Shown in pieces: positions 18,004 to 25,795 of a DNA stretch of 34,516 nucleotides. The stretch comes from Marinobacter sp. (lineage in GTDB: Bacteria > Pseudomonadota > Gammaproteobacteria > Pseudomonadales > Oleiphilaceae). The notes under the pieces were generated by a model. The model saw only the letters and a list, made by a program, of their open reading frames with translations. It had not been told where the DNA came from and did not search any database. The translations under genes and the position numbers were made by a program. Numbering within the stretch: position 1 is the first letter of the stretch; each line of letters begins with the position of its first letter. The DNA lies in assembly GCA_030457765.1 (NCBI GenBank), contig JAKDUK010000027.1, forward strand, positions 1 to 34,516, read 5' to 3'.

Positions 18004-18671
18004 GAATCCTCGCTATCCGCAACCATCCGGTAGCCCTGGCCGCGCAACGTTTCAATGCTGCGGCTACCCAGCTTTCGCCGCAGACGACTAACCTGCACAT
18101 CTATTACATTGGAGTCTGGCTCGGCATCTCCGTCATACACATGTTCGGTTAGCTCTGAACGGCTTACAACACGAGGTGCAGCATGAACAAGATGGGAAAG
18201 CAGCCGGAGCTCTTGGGCCGTCAGAGACACGGGCATACCGGCGCGGGTTACTTGGGCACTGTGCGTATCCAACGAAATATTGCCCACCCTGATAACCGGG
18301 TGAGCATGGCCATGGGCCCGGCGCACCAGCGCTCTCAGCCGGAACAGGATTTCAGCGGTTTCGAAGGGTTTGGTCACGTAATCATCGGCCCCGGCAGAGA
18401 AGCCTGCTGCCTTGTCTGACCACCGCTCCCGCGCAGTCAGGATCAAAACTGGCAACTCGATCCCCTGCTCGCGCCACCCGGATAACCATTGGGTGCCGTT
18501 GCCATCAGGCAGGCCCAAATCGAGGATAACCGCATCATAACGCTCGGTGCTAACCAGAAAGTCCGCCGTGCGGCCATCACCTGCAATCTCCACCAGCAGA
18601 CCGGCCTCTTCCAGCGACGATGCGAGACCCTGAGCTAGTGGCTTATCGTCCTCTACCAGTAAAATTTTCAT
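18000..18671 (-). CDS. OmpR/PhoP-family response regulator
   Basis: A 223-residue regulator. The receiver domain has the acidic pair D8/D9, phosphoacceptor D51 in VILDLGLPDGNG, and a conserved Lys in YVTKPF. The C-terminal winged helix includes SLTAQELRLLSHLVH, VVSRSELTEHVYDGDAEPDSNVIDVQVSRLRRKLG and the final wing. It is the partner of the adjacent kinase and overlaps both neighbours by four bases. A probable target is the divergent promoter region at 19037-19218, where an inverted repeat resembling an operator is present. Confidence 0.93.
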   Translation of the reverse strand: MKILLVEDDKPLAQGLASSLEEAGLLVEIAGDGRTADFLVSTERYDAVILDLGLPDGNGTQWLSGWREQGIELPVLILTARERWSDKAAGFSAGADDYVTKPFETAEILFRLRALVRRAHGHAHPVIRVGNISLDTHSAQVTRAGMPVSLTAQELRLLSHLVHAAPRVVSRSELTEHVYDGDAEPDSNVIDVQVSRLRRKLGSRSIETLRGQGYRMVADSEDS

Positions 18672-19036
18672 TGGCGCTTCATTCCGTTGATGTCGTTGCC
18701 CTCAATGCCAATAAGCTCCCCTGTTGCTGCATCTATTTCAAATTCAACCACCTGGCCTTCGGAGCCAAGTAACTCAATCTCATAGAGTCGCCGGCCATCC
18801 TCCTGCTCGAATTCCACATCAATCACCTGTCCGTCCCAATCGCGCAGCAGGCTATCCAAAATGTCACCCAGGGGCTTTATTCGGCCTGCCTGCACTTCTT
18901 CGTGGAGCTTGCGCCAATCTTCATCAGCAAAGGCCGGCGTCGTCCCGACCAAGCACAGGGCGATCACAAACATCGCTCCAATGAATACAGAGGTGGGGAT
19001 AACCAATTTTACGAGATAATAGGGCAGGTTTTTCAT
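18668..19036 (-). CDS. PepSY domain-containing membrane-anchored protein
   Basis: A 122-residue protein with an N-terminal hydrophobic helix (about residues 10-35, possibly a cleaved signal ending at AFADED) and one PepSY domain. The PepSY signature is IKPLGDILDSLLRDWDGQVIDVEFEQEDGRRLYEIELLGSEGQVVEFEIDAATGELIGIEG. PepSY proteins of this kind sit in the periplasm and often modulate neighbouring two-component sensors. It is the first gene of the operon and overlaps the response regulator by four bases. Confidence 0.88.
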   Translation of the reverse strand: MKNLPYYLVKLVIPTSVFIGAMFVIALCLVGTTPAFADEDWRKLHEEVQAGRIKPLGDILDSLLRDWDGQVIDVEFEQEDGRRLYEIELLGSEGQVVEFEIDAATGELIGIEGNDINGMKRQ

Positions 19037-19038
19037 GA

Positions 19039-19076
19039 GTTCATTCTGTCAGAGCCAACATGAATGAACCATGAAC
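19039..19076. promoter_or_regulatory. Inverted/direct repeat operator candidate between divergent pepSY genes
   Basis: GTTCATTC (19039-19046) and GAATGAAC (19062-19069) are perfect 8-base inverted arms with a 15-base spacer. Each arm continues outward with another ATGAA-type hexamer: ATGAAC at 19071-19076 on the plus strand, and ATGAA at 19032-19036 on the minus strand. The result is paired tandem half-sites in both orientations. This is the architecture expected for an OmpR/PhoP-family regulator site, and it lies immediately upstream of the pepSY-RR-HK operon. Confidence 0.5.
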
Positions 19077-19218
19077 GAAACACTCACCCTCCTGCAAGCC
19101 GGCCTTTCCTATGATGCATTCAACGTCTGGGAAGGGTCATCCGTAAAGACCCTTCATGGGCGGTATTCGAATAGCCAATGATTCACACACAAAGAACGAA
19201 AATTCGGGAGAAAAAACC

Positions 19219-19695
19219 ATGAAAATGATCATCGCAACCGCACTCGCCGCCGGCCTTGCTGCCGCCCCCCTGGCCCAGGCATCTGGCACCGTTGATGATG
19301 CCAAACGCGCCATCCAAATAGGATCAGACTACGGCATTACACACTTCCACAGCATTGAGCTGGAAGACGACCGCAACGATGATGGCAGCATGGAAATAGA
19401 AGGTTGGCTTGATAGTGAGTGGTACGTCGAGATCGACGTTAACAATGACGGCTCTATTCGCAAAGAAGAGCGCCGTAAACGCACAGACGGCCCCTGGGGC
19501 CTATCCTCTGCGGACACGCTGGATTACATTGATGCAAGCGTGAACCAAGGCATGAGCCGGATTGAGGAAATCCAAGCCGACGCCAACGGCGATATCGAAG
19601 TAGAGGGTGACAATGCCGACGGGCAGGAACTGGAAGTCGAATTCCGCACCGGCAGCATGGAACCTACAAGAGTGGACAAAGACCACAGATCATAA
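19219..19695 (+). CDS. Secreted PepSY-like protein with EF-hand-like loops
   Basis: A 158-residue exported protein with signal peptide MKMIIATALAAGLAAAPLAQA. Two PepSY-like units are visible, starting near residues 25 and 98 (DAKRAIQIGSDYGITHFHSIEL and DTLDYIDASVNQGMSRIEEIQA). Residues 73-84 (DVNNDGSIRKEE) fit the canonical 12-residue EF-hand loop at positions 1, 3, 5, 6, 8 and 12. Residues 51-62 (DRNDDGSMEIEG) are a near match lacking the final Glu, and the C-terminal DANGD is also acidic. The start at 19219 follows CGGGAG; the frame is open from 19156 but with no site there. It is divergent from the PepSY/two-component operon and is probably one of its targets or signal partners. Calcium binding is inference. 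Confidence 0.82.
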   Translation: MKMIIATALAAGLAAAPLAQASGTVDDAKRAIQIGSDYGITHFHSIELEDDRNDDGSMEIEGWLDSEWYVEIDVNNDGSIRKEERRKRTDGPWGLSSADTLDYIDASVNQGMSRIEEIQADANGDIEVEGDNADGQELEVEFRTGSMEPTRVDKDHRS

Positions 19696-19711
19696 TCTGA
19701 AGACAACTCTT

Positions 19712-19746
19712 GCAAGGGAGTTCTGGCAAAAGCCGGGCTCCCTTGC
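19712..19746 (+). terminator. Hairpin downstream of the secreted PepSY gene
   Basis: Nine-base arms GCAAGGGAG and CTCCCTTGC enclose an inner stem CTGGC-AAAA-GCCGG. It begins 16 bases after the stop. No clear T-tract follows, so termination is likely but not certain. It lies between the PepSY gene and the convergent symporter remnant. Confidence 0.45.
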
Positions 19747-19763
19747 CAGCAATTTCAGCGCTT

Positions 19764-20176
19764 TTATTTTGCAAGACCAGGGCTGGCTTTGGGAATGATG
19801 CGCCGGCCATACATGGCAAGCATAAACCCGATCGGAAACATCAGTACGCCATATACAGCCGCCGGTATCGACATGGAGCTGGACTCCAGCAGTGTGAGTG
19901 TCACCATCAGGGCAATAGTGCCATTCTTGACCCCCAGCTCCACCGCAACAGCCAAGGACTCTCTTTGAGTTAGCCCGGAGGCACCGCCAGTAAAGAGGCC
20001 AGAGCAAAAGCCACCAAAGGCATGAGCAGAATCTGAGCCACAGTGCCGACAATCATACCTTTGGGATAAACGGCCACTTGGCGAAAATCACGAATGGTCA
20101 AAGTCATGCCTATGCCTATCATGATAATAAACAGTGCGATCGGCAGTCCTGCCGAAATAAGCGGGCTGGATTCCAC
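19764..20176 (-). pseudogene. Bile acid:sodium symporter family gene remnant with internal deletion
   Basis: Two pieces of one BASS-type transporter lie head to tail. The N-terminal part (20176 down to about 19970) starts with GTG after a GGAGG site. It reads through GLPIALFIIMIGIGMTLT and GTVAQILLMPLVAFALASLLAVPPG, then meets TAA. The C-terminal part (about 19975 to 19764) resumes in another frame with LTQRESLAVAVELGVKNG and SMSIPAAVYGVLMFPIGFML. Intact family members have about 300 residues; these pieces total about 135, so roughly the central half is missing with a frame change. The remaining two-thirds of an N-terminal and one-third of a C-terminal membrane bundle cannot make a transporter. 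No mobile element is visible at the junction. Confidence 0.8.
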
Positions 20177-20400
20177 AATACCTCCGAATTTCGTTTTTTT
20201 ATTTATTCAATACAGTGAAGCTATCACAAGCTTTTTATTTTGGTGAGGCTAATAGCGTCAAGAATCGTTAACTGACAAGGCAGGCCCGTGCGCCATTTTT
20301 TCAAACCAGTGATCGTCTGCAATGGAAGTAACCCGTATACTTGTACGTAACAATTAAAAGATACAAACAAACGCCCAAACCGGGCAGAGGTGCGCAAGGA

Positions 20401-21843
20401 ATGAAACGCCTGGGAACACTGGATGCGTCGTGGCTAGCTGTAGAATCTGAAGATACACCCATGCATGTTGGCACCATGCAGATTTTTTCATTGCCCGAGG
20501 GCGCTCCCGACACCTTTCTGCGCGATATGGTTAGCAGCATGAAGGAAGCCGGCGATGTGGCCATGCCCTGGTGCTCTAAACTGGTGTGGTCGGGCCTACT
20601 CGGCAGGCTTCTGGCGCCATATTGGAAGATCGACAAGGATATCGATCTGGACTACCACGTACGCCACTCTGCTCTGCCCAGCCCAGGCGGTGAACGTGAG
20701 CTTGGTATTCTGGTTTCACGGCTTCACTCCAACCCCCTGGATTTTGCCCGACCACTATGGGAATGCCACGTTATTGAAGGGCTGGAGAACAATCGCTTTG
20801 CCCTTTACACCAAAATGCATCACTCGATGATCGACGGCATTAGCGGCGTGCGTTTAATGCAGCGGGTTTTAAGCACAGATCCGAACGAACGGGGCATGCT
20901 ACCTCCCTGGTCTGTTCGACCAGAGCGCCGGCGAGGAGCCAAAGGCGATTCAGAAGCGAGCATTCCTGCTGCATTCTCCCAAGCCATGGACGCGCTTAAA
21001 TTGCAGGCCGACATGGCACCTACGCTGTGGCGGGCGGGTAATCGGCTTGTGCATTCGGTGCGCCATCCAGAAGACGGCCTGACCGCGCCATTTACAGGGC
21101 CTGTCTCCAAGATTAATCACCGAGTAACCGGGCAACGCCGCTTTGCCACACAGCATTACGAGCTCGAGCGTTTGAAAGCGCTTACCCGCGCATCTGGCGC
21201 ATCGCTAAACGATATTGTGCTTTACCTCTGTGGTACCGCACTGCGCAGGTTTTTACTGGAGCAGGACGACCTTCCTGACATACCGCTTACGTCAGGTATT
21301 CCGGTCAACATTCGTCCGATAAATGATCAGGGTACAGGCACGCAGATCAGCTTTATGATTGCCTCCCTGGCCACAGACGAAGCCGATCCCCTTGCTCGGT
21401 TACAGAGCATAAAGTCTTCTACCCGCCGGGCTAAAGAGCATCTGCAGAAGCTACCGAAAAGCGCACTCAACCAGTACACTATGCTGCTGATGTCACCCTA
21501 CATATTACAGCTGATGTCTGGCCTTGGTGGACGCATGCGCCCCGTATTCAACGTGACTATTTCTAACGTCCCTGGTCCTCAAAAAACCCTGTATTACGAA
21601 GGCGCCAAGCTCGAAGCCATGTATCCGGTGTCATTGATCGCCCACGGTGGCGCTTTGAACATCACGTGCTTAAGCTATGCAGGGGCACTGAACTTTGGGT
21701 TTACCGGCTGTCGGGATACCCTGCCAAGCATGCAGAAGTTGGCGGTATACACCGGGGAAGCACTGGATGAATTGGAAAAACTGGTACTGCCACCCAAATC
21801 CAGGCCCAAAAAAGCAAGGGGAAATAAAAGCGGAAAGACCTGA
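20401..21843 (+). CDS. Wax ester synthase / diacylglycerol acyltransferase (WS/DGAT)
   Basis: A 480-residue bifunctional acyltransferase. It esterifies acyl-CoA with fatty alcohol (wax ester) or diacylglycerol (triacylglycerol) to make intracellular storage lipid. The N-terminus MKRLGTLDASWLAVESEDTP is the family standard and sets the start at 20401, with AAGGA just upstream; the frame is open from 20341. The catalytic motif HHSMIDG spans residues 140-146. Later family blocks are GASLNDIVLYLCGTALRRFL, SGIPVNIRP and FNVTISNVPGP. A Lys/Arg-rich tail ends the protein. It is closest in appearance to the Marinobacter enzymes. A TATACT (20336-20341) is a possible -10, with no good -35. A terminator follows at 21850. 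Confidence 0.95.
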   Translation: MKRLGTLDASWLAVESEDTPMHVGTMQIFSLPEGAPDTFLRDMVSSMKEAGDVAMPWCSKLVWSGLLGRLLAPYWKIDKDIDLDYHVRHSALPSPGGERELGILVSRLHSNPLDFARPLWECHVIEGLENNRFALYTKMHHSMIDGISGVRLMQRVLSTDPNERGMLPPWSVRPERRRGAKGDSEASIPAAFSQAMDALKLQADMAPTLWRAGNRLVHSVRHPEDGLTAPFTGPVSKINHRVTGQRRFATQHYELERLKALTRASGASLNDIVLYLCGTALRRFLLEQDDLPDIPLTSGIPVNIRPINDQGTGTQISFMIASLATDEADPLARLQSIKSSTRRAKEHLQKLPKSALNQYTMLLMSPYILQLMSGLGGRMRPVFNVTISNVPGPQKTLYYEGAKLEAMYPVSLIAHGGALNITCLSYAGALNFGFTGCRDTLPSMQKLAVYTGEALDELEKLVLPPKSRPKKARGNKSGKT

Positions 21844-21849
21844 GGCAGG

Positions 21850-21878
21850 CGCTCCTGTTTTCAGGAGCGTTTATTATT
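21850..21878 (+). terminator. Rho-independent terminator of the wax ester synthase gene
   Basis: A perfect 8-bp stem CGCTCCTG/CAGGAGCG with a TTTT loop is followed by TTTATTATT (21870-21878). It begins seven bases after the stop and overlaps the last codons of the convergent tetR gene. Confidence 0.75.
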
Positions 21879-22490
21879 CCAGTTTGCTGCGCCAACAAAA
21901 ATCAGCTGAAGGAAGCGGGTTGTCCGCTTCCGGATCTGCTCTACCTGATACTCATCTTCAGCCGACACACCCAATAGATCTGTCAGGCTAAACGCCACAC
22001 TACGAACCACCAGATCACAGGTCATTTCCAGATCGCCATCAGAAAGATGGTCAACCAACTTGAGCCGCCGCAAATCGTTTGCCAATTCACTGGCAAAATA
22101 CCGCATTTCACTGCGGATACCCTCCTGAATAGCTCGACTTTCACCGGCCAAACCCTGCGCCATAAATAGGAAAAAGCTGCGATTAGCTTGGGCGTGACTG
22201 ATGAAAATACCTACCGATTCTTCCATCAATTTGTCAGCTTGCAGCACATTCGCACGCGCCTCTCGCATCATTCTTCGCAACACCAACCCAAGCTCGTCGA
22301 CTAGTTGCAGCCCTATGTCGTCCATGTTGCGAAAATGTCGATAAAAAGAAGTAGGCACCACACCCGCCTGACGGGTCACCTCGCGAATACCAAGACTGGT
22401 AAAGTGCCGCCCCTTGCCAACCAGTGTGAGCGCTGCATTCATCAGTTTGTCACGAGTTTCACCCGGTTTGCGTTTTGTTCGTTCCGACAT
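21861..22490 (-). CDS. desT: TetR family regulator, DesT/FabR-like
   Basis: A 209-residue TetR regulator. The N-terminal HTH is at about residues 12-60 (TRDKLMNAALTLV, GIREVTRQAGVVPTSFYRHFRNMDDIG); its recognition helix VPTSFYRHFRNMD is characteristic of DesT and FabR. The C-terminal ligand-binding domain is helical. In Pseudomonas DesT senses the saturated/unsaturated acyl-CoA balance and represses desCB. Here it is divergent from exactly those genes, with operator-like sites between. Its 3' end is convergent with the wax ester synthase gene. The ribosome site is weak (GGCAGG). Confidence 0.85.
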   Translation of the reverse strand: MSERTKRKPGETRDKLMNAALTLVGKGRHFTSLGIREVTRQAGVVPTSFYRHFRNMDDIGLQLVDELGLVLRRMMREARANVLQADKLMEESVGIFISHAQANRSFFLFMAQGLAGESRAIQEGIRSEMRYFASELANDLRRLKLVDHLSDGDLEMTCDLVVRSVAFSLTDLLGVSAEDEYQVEQIRKRTTRFLQLIFVGAANWNNKRS

Positions 22491-22527
22491 CGCCTGCCCA
22501 TACCGCAGTTATCATTTAATCTTTGCA

Positions 22528-22655
22528 ACAAGTGTACACATCCAAACGAAATAAATACTGAACACTTGTCATTTAACGCCAATGAAATGCTCCCCGTTGT
22601 ACCGTCAAAAAACAATGTGTACAGTCGTACACACAATGTGCACAAGTGTACACAT
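22528..22655. promoter_or_regulatory. Cluster of DesT-type operator candidates
   Basis: The 14-base word ACAAGTGTACACAT occurs identically at 22528-22541 and 22642-22655. The latter is half of an imperfect 20-bp palindrome (22636-22655). TGAACACTTGTCA at 22559-22571 is a related palindromic site in the opposite orientation. TGTGTAC-AGTC-GTACACA at 22616-22633 is a perfect 7-base inverted repeat. All lie between divergent desT and desC, as expected for TetR control in both directions. Confidence 0.65.
22597..22625 (+). promoter_or_regulatory. Probable promoter of desCB
   Basis: TTGTAC and TACAGT are separated by exactly 17 bases. The -10 falls inside the inverted repeat at 22616-22633, so a bound repressor would block it. 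The hexamers are only partial matches to consensus (3/6 and 4/6). Confidence 0.4.
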
Positions 22656-22681
22656 ATCAGGCCGCATAAGGAGAGAACATC

Positions 22682-23797
22682 ATGCTGGCAAAAAATACTC
22701 AAACAAAAGCTCTGCATTGGCTTGGAAAGCAGCTTTTCAACCGGAATGATCCGGCTGCTTTCTTTGATCCATTGCTAGAAAAGCTCGACCCAATGCTAGT
22801 GCAAGGTCATACGCCCGCACGGGTCGAGCAAATAATTCAAGAAACCAGTGATACGCGTACATTCGTACTGAAACCGGCCAAGCGGTGGTCGGGATTTCAG
22901 GCCGGTCAGCACGTTAACATCTGCGTCGGAACCGACGGCATCCAGCGCAGCCGTACGTTCAGCCTCTCAAGCTCACCCGAGCTGTGGACTCAACAGGGCG
23001 TGGTTACCCTCACCATTAAACGTTTGCCGGGCGGCCTGGTGACAAACTGGCTGCACGATAACCTGAGTTGCGGTGCGGTAATTGGCCTGGGCGATGCCTT
23101 TGGCGACTTTTTATTACCCGAACCACCCCAGCCGGTCCTTTTTATTGCAGGTGGCAGTGGCATCACTCCCGTTTTGAGTCACCTGGAAACCATGGCAGCT
23201 CGGGATTTTCGTGCACCGGTTAGCCTGCTTTATTTCGTGCGTACATACCAAGACATTATCGCAGCAAAGCGATTGAAGACTCTTGAGAACTGTTACAGCG
23301 CTCTAACCGTAAACATCATTGCCACTCACCAAAACAACGAACCTCGCTATTTGAATAACCAAGATCTGGAAAGCGTACCCGGCCTTAAAGCAAGACAGGT
23401 TTTTCTATGCGGCCCAATGGGGCTGATGGACCTGGCAAATGAATTGCTGCCCCAGCACGGTGTTCGAAAAGCAGACATCCAAAGCACTTTTTTTTCAGCC
23501 GCAACACCACCGGTTAATCCTGATCTGGCGAATCAAACGCTAGGCGGCGAGGTAAGGTTTGCGAAAAGCAGCCTCGAAGCCAGCTCTGAAGGTGATGCCA
23601 GCTTACTGGAGATTGCTGAGGCGTCTGGTCTTGCGCCTCGCCATGGTTGTCGCATGGGCATTTGCCATCAATGCAGCTGTCGTAAGACCAGCGGAACAGT
23701 CATAAATCGGCTCACAGGCCAGGCTTCGGAGCCAGGGGAAGAAAACGTGCAACTGTGTATATCCATCCCACATGGCCCTGTATCTATCGACGTTTAA
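22682..23797 (+). CDS. desC: Ferredoxin-type oxidoreductase for the desaturase (DesC-like)
   Basis: A 371-residue NAD(P)H reductase that passes electrons to the acyl-CoA desaturase. The FAD-binding domain has RSRTFSLSSSPE and the NAD-binding part has LFIAGGSGITPVLSHLE and FLCGPMGLMDL. The C-terminal plant-type 2Fe-2S domain has GCRMGICHQCSCRK plus a distal Cys in QLCIS (about residues 322-358), supplying the four cluster ligands. AAGGAGAG precedes the ATG. desB follows after 11 bases, so they form an operon. The arrangement TetR, reductase, desaturase matches the Pseudomonas desT-desCB locus. Confidence 0.92.
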   Translation: MLAKNTQTKALHWLGKQLFNRNDPAAFFDPLLEKLDPMLVQGHTPARVEQIIQETSDTRTFVLKPAKRWSGFQAGQHVNICVGTDGIQRSRTFSLSSSPELWTQQGVVTLTIKRLPGGLVTNWLHDNLSCGAVIGLGDAFGDFLLPEPPQPVLFIAGGSGITPVLSHLETMAARDFRAPVSLLYFVRTYQDIIAAKRLKTLENCYSALTVNIIATHQNNEPRYLNNQDLESVPGLKARQVFLCGPMGLMDLANELLPQHGVRKADIQSTFFSAATPPVNPDLANQTLGGEVRFAKSSLEASSEGDASLLEIAEASGLAPRHGCRMGICHQCSCRKTSGTVINRLTGQASEPGEENVQLCISIPHGPVSIDV

Positions 23798-23808
23798 GGA
23801 GTGCGACC

Positions 23809-24888
23809 ATGAAACAAATGACCGCAAACCAGCTCCAGGAACTGGAGCAAGACCTGAACACCATCCGCGATGAGGTAGTTTCGGATTTGGGAGAAAGAGA
23901 CGCCCGCTATATACGTCGGGTGGTTCGACTTCACCGCGCACTGGAAGTGGGCGGTCGGGTGATGATGCCTTTCGGGTTTATCCCTCCGGTTTTTGCCGCA
24001 GCAACTCTGTCATTAGGCTTATCAAAAATCATCGAGAATATGGAAATTGGCCATAATGTGATGCACGGCCAGTATGACTGGATGAACGACTCTTCATTGC
24101 ACTCGCAAACCTATGAATGGGATACCGCATGCGCATCCGATTCCTGGCGTCGCACGCACAATTATGAGCATCACACATACACCAACATCATTGGCAAAGA
24201 CCGCGATTACGGCTATGCCCTGCTTCGGCTGAGTAACGATGAAAAATGGCAGCCAGCACATAGCCTGCAGTTTTTAAACTACATTGTGCTTAGCGTGTTC
24301 TTTCAGTGGGGTGTGGGGCTACACGAACTGGAATTCGAACGGGTGCGCAGTGGTGAAATCCGCTTGCGGGACAAGCTTCCATTCCTGCGCGACCTTGCTC
24401 GTAAAGGTGGTCGCCAGGCGTTCAAGGATTATGTATTCTTCCCGCTCATCACTTTCCCTGTTGCACCCATCGTGTTGGCCGGAAACTTAGGCGCCAATCT
24501 GATACGCAACCTGTGGTCATCTACTGTTATTTTCTGCGGCCATTTCACTGAAGATGCAGAAACGTTCAACGAAAAAGACTGTGTAAATGAAAGCAAGGGC
24601 CACTGGTACCTACGCCAGCTTACCGGCTCATCCAACTTCACCGGCAAAAAATGGGTGCACCTGTTGAGTGGGCATTTGAGCTATCAGGTTGAACACCATG
24701 TTTTCCCCGACCTACCTGCGCACCGCTACCCTGAAATTTCTCAGAAAGTTCAGGCGGTCTGCAAGAAGCACGGCATACGCTATAATACCGGCTCTTTCAG
24801 CCATCAGTATGGCACCGTGCTAAAGAGGATTCTGGCTTATTCACTGCCAGACCGGATGCGCGTGAAGCTAACGAGCCAGCCGGCTTGA
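23809..24888 (+). CDS. desB: Acyl-CoA delta-9 fatty acid desaturase (DesB-like)
   Basis: A 359-residue integral membrane desaturase that introduces a cis double bond into acyl chains using O2 and electrons from the DesC-like reductase. Three histidine boxes are present: GHNVMHGQ (near 82), HNYEHH (near 115) and QVEHHVFPDLPAHRY (near 290). Hydrophobic stretches occur around 55-75, 160-180 and 215-240. The start is ATG 23809, with AAGGAG well spaced; the in-frame codon at 23755 lies inside desC. It ends 24 bases from the convergent nsrR, with only a weak hairpin between. Confidence 0.92.
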   Translation: MKQMTANQLQELEQDLNTIRDEVVSDLGERDARYIRRVVRLHRALEVGGRVMMPFGFIPPVFAAATLSLGLSKIIENMEIGHNVMHGQYDWMNDSSLHSQTYEWDTACASDSWRRTHNYEHHTYTNIIGKDRDYGYALLRLSNDEKWQPAHSLQFLNYIVLSVFFQWGVGLHELEFERVRSGEIRLRDKLPFLRDLARKGGRQAFKDYVFFPLITFPVAPIVLAGNLGANLIRNLWSSTVIFCGHFTEDAETFNEKDCVNESKGHWYLRQLTGSSNFTGKKWVHLLSGHLSYQVEHHVFPDLPAHRYPEISQKVQAVCKKHGIRYNTGSFSHQYGTVLKRILAYSLPDRMRVKLTSQPA

Positions 24889-24912
24889 TCGCCGGACTGA
24901 ATGGGAAGGCAG

Positions 24913-25350
24913 TTAGGCTATTTGCAGCAGCCTCAATAATTGCGGCTGGTGCTGATCTTTCATAACGTCTTTCAGGGTGTAATTATCCAGCACTGCAAGA
25001 AATGCTTGCAGTGCTTCCTTGAAAACCGGCTGAAGGCCGCACACAGGACTAATTTTGCAGGTATTGTTAGAAGAATGGCACTCTACAATACTGAGATCAT
25101 GCTCGGTTTCACGCACCAGAATACCTACATTTATTTCTTCCGGCGCCATGTGCAGCTTCATTCCACCTTTCTTACCGCGAACGGTTTCGATATAGCCTTT
25201 TTTATTAAGCTGGTGCACGACCTTCATCAGGTGATTTTTGGAGATCTCGTAACTATCGGCAATTTCCTGAATTGTCGCCAGGCGATCACTCTGCACTGCC
25301 AGATACATTAGCACGCGTAGCGAGTAGTCAGTGTAGCGAGTAATATGCAT
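24913..25350 (-). CDS. nsrR: Rrf2 family nitric oxide-sensing repressor NsrR
   Basis: A 145-residue Rrf2 regulator. The N-terminal winged helix is MHITRYTDYSLRVLMYLA through SYEISKNHLMKVVHQLNKKGYIETVRGKKGG. C91, C98 and C104 (ECHSSNNTC, PVCG) are the three Fe-S ligands, matching the C-X(4-6)-C-X5-C pattern of NsrR. NsrR represses NO-detoxification and related genes until NO damages its cluster. GGAG precedes the ATG. It is last in a three-gene operon behind a promoter with an NsrR-box match, so it is probably autoregulated. The nos cluster lies about 5.5 kb away. Confidence 0.93.
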   Translation of the reverse strand: MHITRYTDYSLRVLMYLAVQSDRLATIQEIADSYEISKNHLMKVVHQLNKKGYIETVRGKKGGMKLHMAPEEINVGILVRETEHDLSIVECHSSNNTCKISPVCGLQPVFKEALQAFLAVLDNYTLKDVMKDQHQPQLLRLLQIA

Positions 25351-25379
25351 TCAATACTCCGGTTGTTCAATCACAGCGG

Positions 25380-25784
25380 TTAATACGATGGCCGAGTGAG
25401 CAAGTAGCTTGCCACGCCCGCCAGAAAAACACCGGAGATAGCCAGCACTATCCCCGCAGCGCCCATAAAAAACATCAGGCCCCAGCTCAGCATCATCATG
25501 CTGCAAGCCAGCACCTTTGCCGTCAACGGAATGACCCTGTTCCGGCGCCAATCTCTGATGGCGGGCCCAAACGAGGGATGACCCTCAAGCCAGCTGGCAA
25601 ACGCCGGTGAGCCCTTACTGGCAAAAAAAGCCGCCAGCAAAACGAACGGCGTGGTCGGCAATAAGGGTAACACCACGCCGATAGCAGCGAGTGCTATGGA
25701 TATGTACGCAAGAATTCTAAATCCGGTTTTACCGGGTTGCGCAGCCATAGCGGGCACCTCTGCACTGTTCATTCTTTCATCCAT
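25380..25784 (-). CDS. DUF454 (YbaN family) inner membrane protein
   Basis: A membrane protein of about 135 residues with the YbaN/DUF454 signature GVVLPLLPTTPFVLLAAFFASKGSP followed by SWLEGHPSFGPAIRDWRRNRVIPLTAKV. Two to three hydrophobic spans are seen (about 30-55 and 90-130). The function is unknown. The frame is open to 25973, but the upstream codons overlap the preceding gene and are not family-like. ATG 25784 gives MDERMNSAE; ATG 25772, with GGATGAAAG upstream, is an alternative. It lies 11 bases after the small membrane protein and 29 before nsrR, and is likely under NsrR control. Confidence 0.83.
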   Translation of the reverse strand: MDERMNSAEVPAMAAQPGKTGFRILAYISIALAAIGVVLPLLPTTPFVLLAAFFASKGSPAFASWLEGHPSFGPAIRDWRRNRVIPLTAKVLACSMMMLSWGLMFFMGAAGIVLAISGVFLAGVASYLLTRPSY

Positions 25785-25795
25785 TATACCGGTTA

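Noticed and set aside
19764..20176. Two independent small membrane protein genes
   Set aside because: Both pieces match the two ends of one transporter family in the right order, so a deleted gene is the simpler explanation.
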